Shown piece by piece: positions 1 to 6,456 of a stretch of DNA of 7,091 bases. This DNA is from Clostridiaceae bacterium (lineage in GTDB: Bacteria > Bacillota > Clostridia > Lutisporales > Lutisporaceae). Below the pieces are notes generated by a model. That model worked only from the letters and a program-made list of their open reading frames with translations, searched no databases and was not told the origin of the DNA. The stretch lies in assembly GCA_028697435.1 (NCBI GenBank), contig JAQVFD010000111.1, positions 1-7,091 of the forward strand, written 5' to 3'. The position numbers and the translations under genes are program-made. Each line of letters opens with the position of its first letter. Position 1 is the first letter of the stretch.

Positions 1-1
1 T

Positions 2-136
2 CGCAGCGCGCACCATTGCCTCCAACATAGGGTCGGCAAACGTCACAACGGCAGACACCGTCGAGGTGGGCGTGCTGCAAGCGGCCATTCCCATGGCCAG
101 CAAGACGGCCAGCAGTATACAAAATGTCTTTTTCAT
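2..136 (-). CDS. N-terminus of a lipoprotein, probably leucine-rich-repeat type (partial)
   Basis: The first 45 codons of a gene that leaves the window at its left edge. Translation from the ATG at 136 begins MKKTFCILLAVLLAMGMAAC: a lysine pair, a hydrophobic stretch and a lipobox (MAAC, Cys at residue 20), so the product should be lipid-anchored outside the cytoplasmic membrane after signal peptidase II cleavage. An AAGGAGGC ribosome binding site (143-150) sits 6 bases upstream and fixes the start. The following residues include FADPMLEAMVRAA. This resembles the segment that opens many bacterial leucine-rich-repeat surface proteins (F.DP.LE..VR.A), which is the basis for the family guess; no actual repeat is visible yet. 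GC content (about 57%) is well above that of the neighbouring genes. The lipoprotein call is firm and the LRR call is tentative. Confidence 0.75.
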   Translation of the reverse strand, partial: MKKTFCILLAVLLAMGMAACSTPTSTVSAVVTFADPMLEAMVRAA

Positions 137-164
137 CAAAAAGCCTCCTTAATCCTTCTTATAT

Positions 165-193
165 CTTATAGCAGAATGAAACATCTATTGGAA
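165..193 (-). promoter_or_regulatory. Candidate promoter of the lipoprotein gene
   Basis: On the minus strand there is an extended -10 element, TGC followed by TATAAG (165-173), with a weak -35-like TTCCAA (188-193) at a 17-base spacing. It lies about 30 bases upstream of the lipoprotein start and its strong ribosome binding site. The -35 matches the consensus at only three positions, so the extended TG motif carries the case. Confidence 0.45.
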
Positions 194-277
194 TAATAAA
201 AATCACCGCATATTCGTTTCAGTTATTTATCTAGCAGCCGCAGTCCCGCTAACGCCACAAGCATGCCGCCTGGCACA

Positions 278-304
278 GGGACAGAGGGACAGGTACCTTG
301 TCCC
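278..304. repeat. Left REP-like hairpin repeat
   Basis: The core GGGACAGGTACCTTGTCCC (286-304) is palindromic apart from one unpaired T: GGGACA and TGTCCC arms enclose the self-complementary GGTACC. A second GGGACA (278-283) precedes it at an 8-base offset. The hairpin begins only two bases beyond the transposase stop codon. It is the inverted partner of the repeat at 1141-1167 and is related to the one at 3677-3696. Confidence 0.8.
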
Positions 305-306
305 AT

Positions 307-1065
307 CTATGCTCTTTCAATTACACTCTTTGATATCCCCGTTATTCTAGAAAGTTGCCTAATAGTAACTCCATTTATCGTCTTCAGTTTCTTCAGTATT
401 TCATTTCTATTGCATTTCTCGATCTGGCTCAATTCATTTAGATTCGCAATTCCGATCTCCATCAGATGCTTCCTTAGCTCATTGTCTGATATCCTATTTT
501 TTTCATTGTTCTCCATACACATATCGTTATTGTGTTGGTTGTTAAACTCACAAAATGATGTTAATGCACTAACTCTATTAGATGAAAACATTTTTAGCAC
601 AAAATCTATATCCACAATATTGGTTTTACCTATATATTCATTATAACTACTCCATTTGTACTCACTGATATCTTTTACAATCCCTGCTTTTATTGGATTC
701 TGATGAATATACCTCAGAACTGTCAAAAAATAATCATCATTTTCTATTACTTCACTTTTAAATCTCTCTTGGAAAAGATGTCCACATCTCTCATACTTCT
801 TATTATACCAGAATACATAGCTGCTGCTTATCCTCTTAATTGAGGTTGGAACCGGTTCTTCATTTTCCTTTATTAAAAAATGGACATGATTACTCATAAT
901 GCAATACGCATATAACTCGTATTTGCTTATTGACTTATATCTCTTGACAGTTTCAATCAGTCTTTCTATATCCTTATCATCTTCAAAAATTGTCTGCCTA
1001 TTAATTCCACGAAGCATTATATGATATATTCCATTGTCACTTATAGCCCTTGCTGCCCTTGGCAT
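307..1065 (-). CDS. REP-associated tyrosine transposase (Y1/HUH, IS200-like fold)
   Basis: This 252-residue single-strand DNA transposase belongs to the transposase-IS200-like (Y1_Tnp) family, RayT branch. The opening MPRAARAISDNGIYHIMLRG fits the family's usual start (a short basic arm followed by YH...RG). The metal-binding HUH motif is H60-V-H62 within SNHVHF. The nucleophile is most likely Tyr119 in RYIHQNPIKAG, a hallmark block of the group. Residues from about 195 to the end form a helical extension with a probable helix-turn-helix (GVTIRQLSRITGISKSVIE), common in the longer members. The start is supported by a GGGGTGGT ribosome binding site (1071-1078) and an internal promoter. The gene is full length with all key residues present, and it is bracketed by inverted hairpin repeats, the expected substrates of such enzymes. 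The class is certain; activity is not known. Confidence 0.93.
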   Translation of the reverse strand: MPRAARAISDNGIYHIMLRGINRQTIFEDDKDIERLIETVKRYKSISKYELYAYCIMSNHVHFLIKENEEPVPTSIKRISSSYVFWYNKKYERCGHLFQERFKSEVIENDDYFLTVLRYIHQNPIKAGIVKDISEYKWSSYNEYIGKTNIVDIDFVLKMFSSNRVSALTSFCEFNNQHNNDMCMENNEKNRISDNELRKHLMEIGIANLNELSQIEKCNRNEILKKLKTINGVTIRQLSRITGISKSVIERA

Positions 1066-1085
1066 TTTTTACCACCCCATATACA

Positions 1086-1114
1086 AGTATAACAAACTAC
1101 CAAATTACAATCAA
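1086..1114 (-). promoter_or_regulatory. Promoter of the transposase gene
   Basis: On the minus strand TTGATT (1109-1114) and TATACT (1086-1091) are separated by 17 bases, close to the vegetative sigma-factor consensus. The promoter lies inside the mobile unit, between the right-hand repeat and the start codon, so the unit carries its own promoter. Confidence 0.6.
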
Positions 1115-1140
1115 TGAAATCTTATATATGAAAAACCGCA

Positions 1141-1179
1141 GGGACAATGTACCTGTCCCCTTGTCCCTTCCCTTGTCCC
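1141..1179. repeat. Right REP-like hairpin repeat with extra TGTCCC copies
   Basis: GGGACAATGTACCTGTCCC (1141-1159) is a hairpin with 6-base arms. Two further TGTCCC copies follow (1162-1167 and 1174-1179). It is the inverted counterpart of the left repeat, and its outer end is 7 bases from the stop codon of the stalk-domain gene. On the minus strand the hairpin is followed by TGCGG and five T residues (1131-1135), so it could also work as a rho-independent terminator for the stalk-domain gene. That second role is inference. Confidence 0.75.
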
Positions 1180-1186
1180 TGTTTGC

Positions 1187-2062
1187 CTAATAGCCTCTTA
1201 GCGGTCGTAGTCTGCTGTTCCGTGCTTCAATCTCTTCCAGGACAAACTCTATGGCATCTTTTTTGTCCTGCGAGATCTTGGGGTCGGTACGCCACTCCTC
1301 TGTCGGGAAATAGGCCTGAAAGGTCTGTGCGCCAACACATAGAAGCGAAAATGGTTTCTCAAGATAAGTGAATAGTGTATGCCCAAATGGTGCTCCTGTC
1401 GGCTTGTAAGTATAGGAAAAGTACTCCTGTTCAACGCTAATAGACCAGCCGTCGCCTTCATAACATTTGTCGCGTACACCGTTTGTCCCTACCTCTACTT
1501 CTGCCACCAGCTTATCGTTAATATAATATGCAATTCTATCTCCTTCGTCTTTCACTTCGCGAATAGCCGGCACGTCAGGCTCCTGTATTGGGGCAGGAGC
1601 AGTCTGTCTCGAAGTGATCGTAATCAATTGGGCAGCTCCATCCCAATTTACCTCGCAGTTCAGAGCTTCAGCAACAAATCTTAACGGTACAAAGGTTCGG
1701 CTGTTAATAAGCCTGGCAGGTGCCTGAAGAGTAACTGTCTCTTCGTTTACTGTTGCCTCAGCTTGATCTAAGGTCAGTCTGATTGTTATATCACCTTTGG
1801 TTGCGTTAATCGCTCTGGTTGTTTCACACCAATACACTTCAGACCCCAGAGCCTCAAAAATTGCTCTCATCGGGACCATTACCCTGCCATTCTCATTAAT
1901 CGGCGGAGCTTCAAATGAAAGATTTTGTCCGTCCAATACCACTTTTATGCTATCCGCACCCTTTGGGTTCACAACAGCAGCAGCGGCACCGAGTGAAAAC
2001 ACTTGAAGGAAAAGTAAAATTAGTACCAGCAGAACTAAAACACTATTGTGCTTTCTTAGCAT
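1187..2062 (-). CDS. Secreted protein with copper-amine-oxidase-N (stalk) domain
   Basis: The product is a 291-residue exported protein. The chosen start is the ATG at 2062 because AAGGAGGT (2072-2079) lies 9 bases upstream and the sequence then opens with a textbook signal peptide: basic LRKHN, a hydrophobic core and a GAAAA cleavage region near residues 25-29. A start at 2104 would put the ribosome binding site inside the coding region. Residues about 39-147 form a stalk domain (Cu_amine_oxidN1 family), recognisable from its paired motifs VMVPMRAIFEALG (61-73) and RTFVPLRFVAEAL (about 118-130). This domain is a wall- or surface-associated module in Clostridia and does not imply amine oxidase activity. 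After a Pro-rich linker, the last 125 or so residues, rich in aromatic residues (Tyr, Phe, Trp), match nothing I recognise. Function is unknown. It is divergent from the MATE gene. Confidence 0.88.
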   Translation of the reverse strand: MLRKHNSVLVLLVLILLFLQVFSLGAAAAVVNPKGADSIKVVLDGQNLSFEAPPINENGRVMVPMRAIFEALGSEVYWCETTRAINATKGDITIRLTLDQAEATVNEETVTLQAPARLINSRTFVPLRFVAEALNCEVNWDGAAQLITITSRQTAPAPIQEPDVPAIREVKDEGDRIAYYINDKLVAEVEVGTNGVRDKCYEGDGWSISVEQEYFSYTYKPTGAPFGHTLFTYLEKPFSLLCVGAQTFQAYFPTEEWRTDPKISQDKKDAIEFVLEEIEARNSRLRPLRGY

Positions 2063-2116
2063 ATTCTTTCTACCTCCTTTCTCCATAAATTTCCGCAATA
2101 TCAAATAATTAACTAA

Positions 2117-2146
2117 ATTATAGCTCTGATATTCAAAAAATTACAA
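2117..2146 (-). promoter_or_regulatory. Promoter of the stalk-domain gene
   Basis: On the minus strand TTGTAA (2141-2146) and a perfect TATAAT (2117-2122) are 18 bases apart. The predicted leader is about 45-50 bases long and ends in the AAGGAGGT site of the stalk-domain gene. Confidence 0.65.
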
Positions 2147-2236
2147 GTAAGATTGTAGAAATCTTTCATGAATTTTATATTTATCTTAAGTTTATTCTGT
2201 ACCCATAATATGAATATATGTTTAACCAAAAATACA

Positions 2237-2245
2237 TGCTATAAT
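2237..2245 (+). promoter_or_regulatory. Extended -10 promoter of the MATE gene
   Basis: TGC followed by a perfect TATAAT (2240-2245) forms an extended -10 element about 48 bases before the start codon. No convincing -35 hexamer sits at 16-18 bases upstream; extended -10 promoters can do without one. Confidence 0.55.
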
Positions 2246-2292
2246 GATTCTGTATTTCAAATGATATCTGCTGACTATGGAGGAATTTTAGT

Positions 2293-3648
2293 ATGGAATA
2301 CGTAAACCCATTGGGTGAAGAGAAAATATCAAAGCTTTTGGTCAAATATTCGGTACCTGCAATTGTAGGTATGATGGTAAACTCTTTATATAATATTGTA
2401 GATAGAATTTTCATAGGGAACAGCAGTGATTTGGGAAAATTCGGTTTAGCCGGTATTACTATCGGTTTTCCGATAATGATAATAATGCTGTCAATTGGGA
2501 TTTTATTTGGGGTGGGAGGAGCCACCTTATTCTCGTTGAAACTGGGAGAAGGAAGGATAGAAGAAGCTGACCACGCTCTGGGTAACGCTTTTTCCCTGAT
2601 GGTTATTGCCGCAATAATATTCATGATTGCGGGTCAAATATTCCTTAAGCCTTTATTAGTCTTATTTGGTGCCAGTGAGATTGTATTGCCCTACTCCGTG
2701 GAATACATGAGGGTAATTTTCTTCGGGTCCGTTTTTCAGATATTGGGTATTGGAATGAACAACTTTATACGCGCTGACGGCAACCCCAAAATAGCAATGC
2801 TGACAATGTTTCTTGGTGCGGGTCTTAATACTGTACTGGACCCTTTATTCATATTTGTCTTTAAAATGGGTATGGCCGGAGCTGCATATGCGACCATCTT
2901 ATCTCAATTCATATCGGCTTCATGGGTAGTGATGTATTTCATCAAAAGTAAGAGCAAGCATAAGCTTCAGTTCAAATACATGAAGCTTAAACCGGATATC
3001 GTCGCAAAAATTACTTCTTTGGGAATTCCCGGATTTGCATTGCAGCTTGCCAATAGCTTTTTAAATGCAATACTTAACAAGAACCTGTTCGTATACGGAG
3101 GAGATATAGCTGTGTCAGGTATGGGCATAATTAACAGCCTTCAGACTATTTTCTTAATGCCCATTGTTGGAATAAAGCAAGGCGTTCAGCCAATTATCAG
3201 CTTCAATTACGGAGCAAGAAAATTCAGCAGGGTAAAAGAGGCGGCAAAACTTTCTGTACTTATCGCTACTATCATTGTGGTTATAGGCTACATAATAACA
3301 AGATTGTTCCCGGAACAAATCGTATCCATATTCAATCGCGACTCTGAATTGGTGAAATTCGGAAGCTACGGATTAATGGCCTGGTTATTGTTTCTGCCTG
3401 TTGTCGGATTCCAGATAATCGCTTCAAATTATTTTCAGGCTATCGGAAAATCCAGGGCTGCAATGTTCTTAACACTTACAAGACAGGTAATATTTCTTAT
3501 ACCCGCTCTTATTATATTCCCAAAATTCTGGGGCATTAATGGTTTGTTGCATGCTGCTCCCTTTGCGGATTTTTTCTCAGCGTTAATAACAGGAATATGG
3601 TTTTACTCGGGTATAAAAAATCTGGAAAAGGACTCCATAGTAGAGTAG
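2293..3648 (+). CDS. MATE family multidrug/cation antiporter, MepA-like
   Basis: A 451-residue inner membrane efflux protein of the multidrug and toxic compound extrusion family, expected to export cationic drugs or metabolites in exchange for Na+ or H+. The length is typical and about twelve membrane helices are visible as two related halves. Family landmarks: the opening KLLVKYSVPAIVGMMVNSLYNIVDRIFIG (split here as residues 14-42), RADGNPKIAM (160-169), GLNTVLDPLFIF (177-188), GVQPIISFNYGAR (297-309) and NYFQAIGKSRAA (379-390). These fit the Firmicutes MepA-type subgroup better than NorM, a judgement made by eye. GGAGGA (2279-2284) lies 8 bases before the ATG. The gene is intact and appears monocistronic. 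It is divergent from the stalk-domain gene and convergent with the SLH gene. No regulator of MarR or TetR type sits beside it, so the substrate cannot be guessed from context. Confidence 0.95.
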   Translation: MEYVNPLGEEKISKLLVKYSVPAIVGMMVNSLYNIVDRIFIGNSSDLGKFGLAGITIGFPIMIIMLSIGILFGVGGATLFSLKLGEGRIEEADHALGNAFSLMVIAAIIFMIAGQIFLKPLLVLFGASEIVLPYSVEYMRVIFFGSVFQILGIGMNNFIRADGNPKIAMLTMFLGAGLNTVLDPLFIFVFKMGMAGAAYATILSQFISASWVVMYFIKSKSKHKLQFKYMKLKPDIVAKITSLGIPGFALQLANSFLNAILNKNLFVYGGDIAVSGMGIINSLQTIFLMPIVGIKQGVQPIISFNYGARKFSRVKEAAKLSVLIATIIVVIGYIITRLFPEQIVSIFNRDSELVKFGSYGLMAWLLFLPVVGFQIIASNYFQAIGKSRAAMFLTLTRQVIFLIPALIIFPKFWGINGLLHAAPFADFFSALITGIWFYSGIKNLEKDSIVE

Positions 3649-3656
3649 TTTCAATA

Positions 3657-3704
3657 GGGACAGGGGGTGCGGCAGAGGGGCAAGGTAAACTGCCCCCCTT
3701 GTCC
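3657..3704. repeat. Third, solitary REP-like hairpin between convergent genes
   Basis: On the minus strand the core (3677-3696) reads GGGGCAGTTTACCTTGCCCC. Against the left RayT repeat it has one inserted base and three substitutions; two of these are the two halves of one base pair (A-T changed to G-C), so the hairpin is kept. A further GGGACA (3657-3662) and a TTGTCC (3699-3704) allow an outer stem. It lies 9 bases after the MATE stop and 17 bases beyond the SLH stop. It may serve as a bidirectional transcription barrier, but there is no clear T-run on either strand. Confidence 0.65.
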
Positions 3705-3721
3705 GGTTCCGCCATATCGCC

Positions 3722-4825
3722 TTAATACTTCTCGTATACCCTTGTTGCAATAAGTACAGCCATCTCTCTTGTGCATATTCCATTGGGGTCAATTTTGTTA
3801 TCGGAGCCCTTCAGGAAGCCGTTTTTATTCATAAACCTCACCGCTTCAACAGCCCAGGAAGCTATATCCTTTTCATCGGCAAATCTGCCTACTCCGGAAG
3901 TTCCAAAATCAGCATTAGGATACATTGTATTTACGGTACGGAACAGCATGACTGCAACCTGTTGACGGTTAGAGGAATCCTTGGGAGAAAAGAGTTTTTT
4001 AGCCATATCCGTTCCGTTTACAATCTTCAGGTTATATGCCTTGAATATTTCGGGATTTGTTGTGTCTGCAAAAACACTCATATCTCCGGTTACGGCCTGT
4101 TTCCCGGTATATTTCTCATAAAGCTTTACCGCTACTTCCGCAAATTCTTCCCGGGTTATGGGAGCACTCATATTATCCTTTATTCTGTCGGTTATGAATC
4201 CGTATCCTGCGGCCTTCTCAAGCTCCGGTACAGCCCAACTGCTTGCGCCTTTAAAAGCCTGAGGTTCTGTCTGAAGTGTACCGGCACCATCATCGGAAAT
4301 GTCAGCTTTGCCTGACTTTTCCTCCGTATTTTCAAACATCTCGCCAAAGGCCTCCAGCCATGCCTTAATATCCTCTTCCGACACATCAGTGGTATTATTC
4401 AGTATTATCTGATCAATGGTGCCAAGACTCGCACCCTTGACATTCTTTAATGTGCATAACAGGGTTATGGATTTATATTTCGGCAATTCTACTCTCATTT
4501 CTTCCACCAGATCAGCCACATCAACAGTGATATCATTTTTCCCCGCCGGTATACCCGATGACCCCTCAACTACTTTTAAAACCTCATAAGCGTCACTCTC
4601 ACACTGTATCTTGTATGTGAAGGTTATATCAGTGCTGTTGTTGAGTTCCCCTGTAGAAGCATCCTTTACTCTCTGCACCTTGAATGAATACCTTCCGTTT
4701 TCCAGCTCCTTCTTCACACAGATAATCGGATCACCCCATCCTGCATAGACCGCAAATACCTGAGAAAACAATAACACAGCAATTATTAGGCATACTGCAG
4801 TCAGTCTCAAAATGCGTTTTTTCAT
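3722..4825 (-). CDS. Secreted SLH-domain surface protein
   Basis: The product is a 367-residue exported protein with three C-terminal S-layer homology modules (about residues 195-240, 251-300 and 314-362). Such modules usually attach proteins to pyruvylated secondary cell wall polysaccharide. Module 3 is the clearest (RFADEKDIASWAVEAVRFMN, then TREMAVLIATRVYEKY), module 1 is good (WAVPELEKAAGYGFI, ITREEFAEVAVKLYEKY), and module 2 is weaker. The N-terminus is a signal peptide: MKKR, a hydrophobic core, and likely cleavage after VYA at residue 28. The mature N-terminal part (29-160) reads as beta-rich and contains Cys36, Cys75 and Cys124; I recognise no family. An acidic linker (about 147-190) joins the halves. 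The start is fixed by AAAGGAGGTG (4831-4840), 5 bases upstream. No clear promoter is visible in the 90 bases before it, so read-through from the regulator gene is possible. Attachment is well supported; the job of the N-terminal part is unknown. Confidence 0.92.
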   Translation of the reverse strand: MKKRILRLTAVCLIIAVLLFSQVFAVYAGWGDPIICVKKELENGRYSFKVQRVKDASTGELNNSTDITFTYKIQCESDAYEVLKVVEGSSGIPAGKNDITVDVADLVEEMRVELPKYKSITLLCTLKNVKGASLGTIDQIILNNTTDVSEEDIKAWLEAFGEMFENTEEKSGKADISDDGAGTLQTEPQAFKGASSWAVPELEKAAGYGFITDRIKDNMSAPITREEFAEVAVKLYEKYTGKQAVTGDMSVFADTTNPEIFKAYNLKIVNGTDMAKKLFSPKDSSNRQQVAVMLFRTVNTMYPNADFGTSGVGRFADEKDIASWAVEAVRFMNKNGFLKGSDNKIDPNGICTREMAVLIATRVYEKY

Positions 4826-4914
4826 TTACTCACCTCCTTTGACTCAGCCTGCCTCAATTCAAATTTTCATGCAAAATTATCCCTTTGCCCATTCATTAGT
4901 TCTCATGAGAGCAT

Positions 4915-4947
4915 AAAAACCCCCTCATTAGAACTAATGAGGGGGTT
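4915..4947 (-). terminator. Rho-independent terminator after the LuxR-type gene
   Basis: A perfect 13-base-pair stem (4918-4930 with 4935-4947) has a four-base loop and a block of five G-C pairs at its base. On the minus strand it runs directly into five T residues (4915-4919, two of them in the stem). It lies 20 bases past the regulator's stop codon. On the plus strand the stem is followed by AACAAAAGC, so it should act only for the minus-strand gene. Confidence 0.9.
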
Positions 4948-4967
4948 AACAAAAGCTGCAGTTTAAA

Positions 4968-6392
4968 CTACTTAGATAAGTACTCTCTGAACATTACTAT
5001 CAATTCTGTCCTGCTGTTGACTCCCAGCTTGCGGTAGGTAGATGTATAATAAGTGTTTACTGTCGAATATGAAATATTAAGCATCGCTGAAATTTGCCGC
5101 ATTGTATATCCATCTAAAAGCAGAATGCATACTTCCATTTCCCGGGGAGACAGTTTCAATTCCGACAAACGGGCAGCCAGCCTGCTGACATGGGTAACAT
5201 CAATGCGGTAAAGATCATCTGTCCATTCGGCGGAGTAAAATACTTTTGTTAATAGGGGGGTCAATGCGAAAACCGTCAGGATAACAGCAATGGAAATCAG
5301 TGCAGTAGCAGATAATAAGCTTTGGGAATTTACATCCTTCAGTAACTCTGTAATGAAAAAACCGAAAACATATAATATTGAAGCTGACAAAATTCCTAAT
5401 CTGAAAAAAGACAAGCTTTGGGATCTTTTTGCTATAATACCTATCATATAATATATGCTAACAAAACCCATTGCGTAAGAAATACCAAATAATAAAGTCT
5501 GAAACAAAATCCATTTTATGCTGTGATATTCCAATGCACCTATAACAAATCCCATTGCAAGAACAGCAAATGAAAAATTGAGAGCATAGCAAATATTACA
5601 ACGCAGGGCCTGCTGCAGAACAAGAATAAATACAATTCCCAGAAATACGCCTGCAATATAATACATATTGAGAGTAATCGGCGTTATTATCGTAACTGGC
5701 TTCCATAAGGCAGGAGCCAAAAAATCGTTAAACAAAAAAACAAGGCAGGCAAGAACCAACACAGTATAGTCCCTGAGATGCGGTTTTATCCCTTGATCAA
5801 GAATTTCCTGACCGGCTGATTTCTGATAAAACCATACACAAATAAGAAGAGGTACAAATCCCATCAGCTGCATTATCCCGAATAGTTCAAAACCTATACC
5901 GGTACCGGCAAAAATCACACTCAATAAAAAAACCGTTTTGGAAATAAGTATTCCAATACTAACAGAGTAAAGCCTTTCTATATTGTTCATTACCATAAAA
6001 AACCCATAGTCCGTAGATGCAATGATATGCCCCACAGCGATTGCTGTCAATACTGCTCCGACATATGAAGCCGAAGTATTCCCGGGAAGTATTTTGGCAA
6101 AAATCCCAATCATTGCAACAATCACGCTGTATTTTACATAAGGCATAAGCTTTTTTACATTAAAAAGACATATGATAGCAGTGACCGCAAAGGGATACAA
6201 ATATGAGAAAAGAATTACAGGTGAAATATTCGGTTGCAATCCGGCTTGGTTAAGGGTCCCAACAGGCAGCACATAAGAGTCCAACCAAAGAATTATAACA
6301 ATCCAGCCTACAAAAAAAGGCAGGTTCTTTTTTGTTATTTGATTTATACTTAATCTTTCATCCCGGTGAAACATCTTTGAAATAAAGTTCAC
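4968..6392 (-). CDS. Membrane-bound LuxR-type regulator (12-TM domain plus HTH)
   Basis: The product is 474 residues long and joins an integral-membrane sensor-like region to a C-terminal DNA-binding domain. About twelve hydrophobic segments can be placed between residues 25 and 385 (for example 25-44, 58-77, 86-104, 208-227, 237-258, 293-317, 359-385). A short soluble linker leads to the LuxR/GerE helix-turn-helix (about 412-470), with LSPREMEV, GYTMRQISAMLNISYSTVNTYY and YRKLGVNSRTELI. The usual TVKTH of the recognition helix reads TVNTY here. There is no receiver or PAS domain, so ligand sensing, or transport-coupled sensing, through the membrane part is the natural inference; related membrane LuxR proteins occur in Clostridia and Coriobacteriia. 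The start is a GTG with AGAGGGTG (6401-6408) 8 bases upstream; the ATG at residue 7 lacks such a site. It is followed by a strong terminator and is divergent from the CapA-like gene. The ligand and target genes are unknown. Confidence 0.88.
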   Translation of the reverse strand: MNFISKMFHRDERLSINQITKKNLPFFVGWIVIILWLDSYVLPVGTLNQAGLQPNISPVILFSYLYPFAVTAIICLFNVKKLMPYVKYSVIVAMIGIFAKILPGNTSASYVGAVLTAIAVGHIIASTDYGFFMVMNNIERLYSVSIGILISKTVFLLSVIFAGTGIGFELFGIMQLMGFVPLLICVWFYQKSAGQEILDQGIKPHLRDYTVLVLACLVFLFNDFLAPALWKPVTIITPITLNMYYIAGVFLGIVFILVLQQALRCNICYALNFSFAVLAMGFVIGALEYHSIKWILFQTLLFGISYAMGFVSIYYMIGIIAKRSQSLSFFRLGILSASILYVFGFFITELLKDVNSQSLLSATALISIAVILTVFALTPLLTKVFYSAEWTDDLYRIDVTHVSRLAARLSELKLSPREMEVCILLLDGYTMRQISAMLNISYSTVNTYYTSTYRKLGVNSRTELIVMFREYLSK

Positions 6393-6456
6393 TTAGCATG
6401 CACCCTCTTACACCCATCTGCTATGTCCGTTATGACCATCAGAGTTTATTAATAAT

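Larger units (their letters stand above)
278..1179 (-). mobile_element. RayT transposase unit bounded by inverted REP-like hairpins
   Basis: A unit of about 0.9 kb: one Y1-family transposase gene flanked by two copies of a GGGACA...TGTCCC repeat in inverted orientation (278-304 on the left, 1141-1167 on the right, with a further TGTCCC to 1179). Reading outward from the gene, the two 27-base ends match at 24 positions. They share the same plan: a 19-base hairpin, then a second TGTCCC offset by 8 bases from the first. No target-site duplication is evident, as expected for HUH single-strand transposition. The interior is AT-rich compared with the stalk-protein gene next door. Whether the unit still moves or only disperses its repeats cannot be told from sequence. 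Confidence 0.7.

Noticed and set aside
263..646. A 127-codon open frame on the plus strand
   Set aside because: It is antisense to the transposase gene and begins in the left repeat. Its Phe/Ile/Ser-rich composition is typical of a shadow frame.
1141..1179. CRISPR or tandem-repeat array suggested by the repeated TGTCCC units
   Set aside because: The units are only 6 bases, irregularly spaced and few in number, and they form the flank of the transposase unit; there are no spacers.
2063..2104. Upstream start for the stalk-domain gene, adding 14 residues
   Set aside because: It would place the strong AAGGAGGT site inside the coding region and put a charged segment before a clean signal peptide; the ATG at 2062 fits both signals.
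2181..2624. A 147-codon open frame on the minus strand
   Set aside because: It overlaps the start of the MATE gene antisense, and its composition is the mirror of MATE codons. It has no ribosome binding site and no family features.
3962..4315. A 117-codon open frame on the plus strand
   Set aside because: It is antisense to the SLH gene, with no start signal and no recognisable motif.
4891..4947. Terminator/antiterminator (attenuator or riboswitch) reading of the paired dyads
   Set aside because: On the minus strand the alternative pairing partner is transcribed after the terminator, and on the plus strand there is no downstream gene to regulate.
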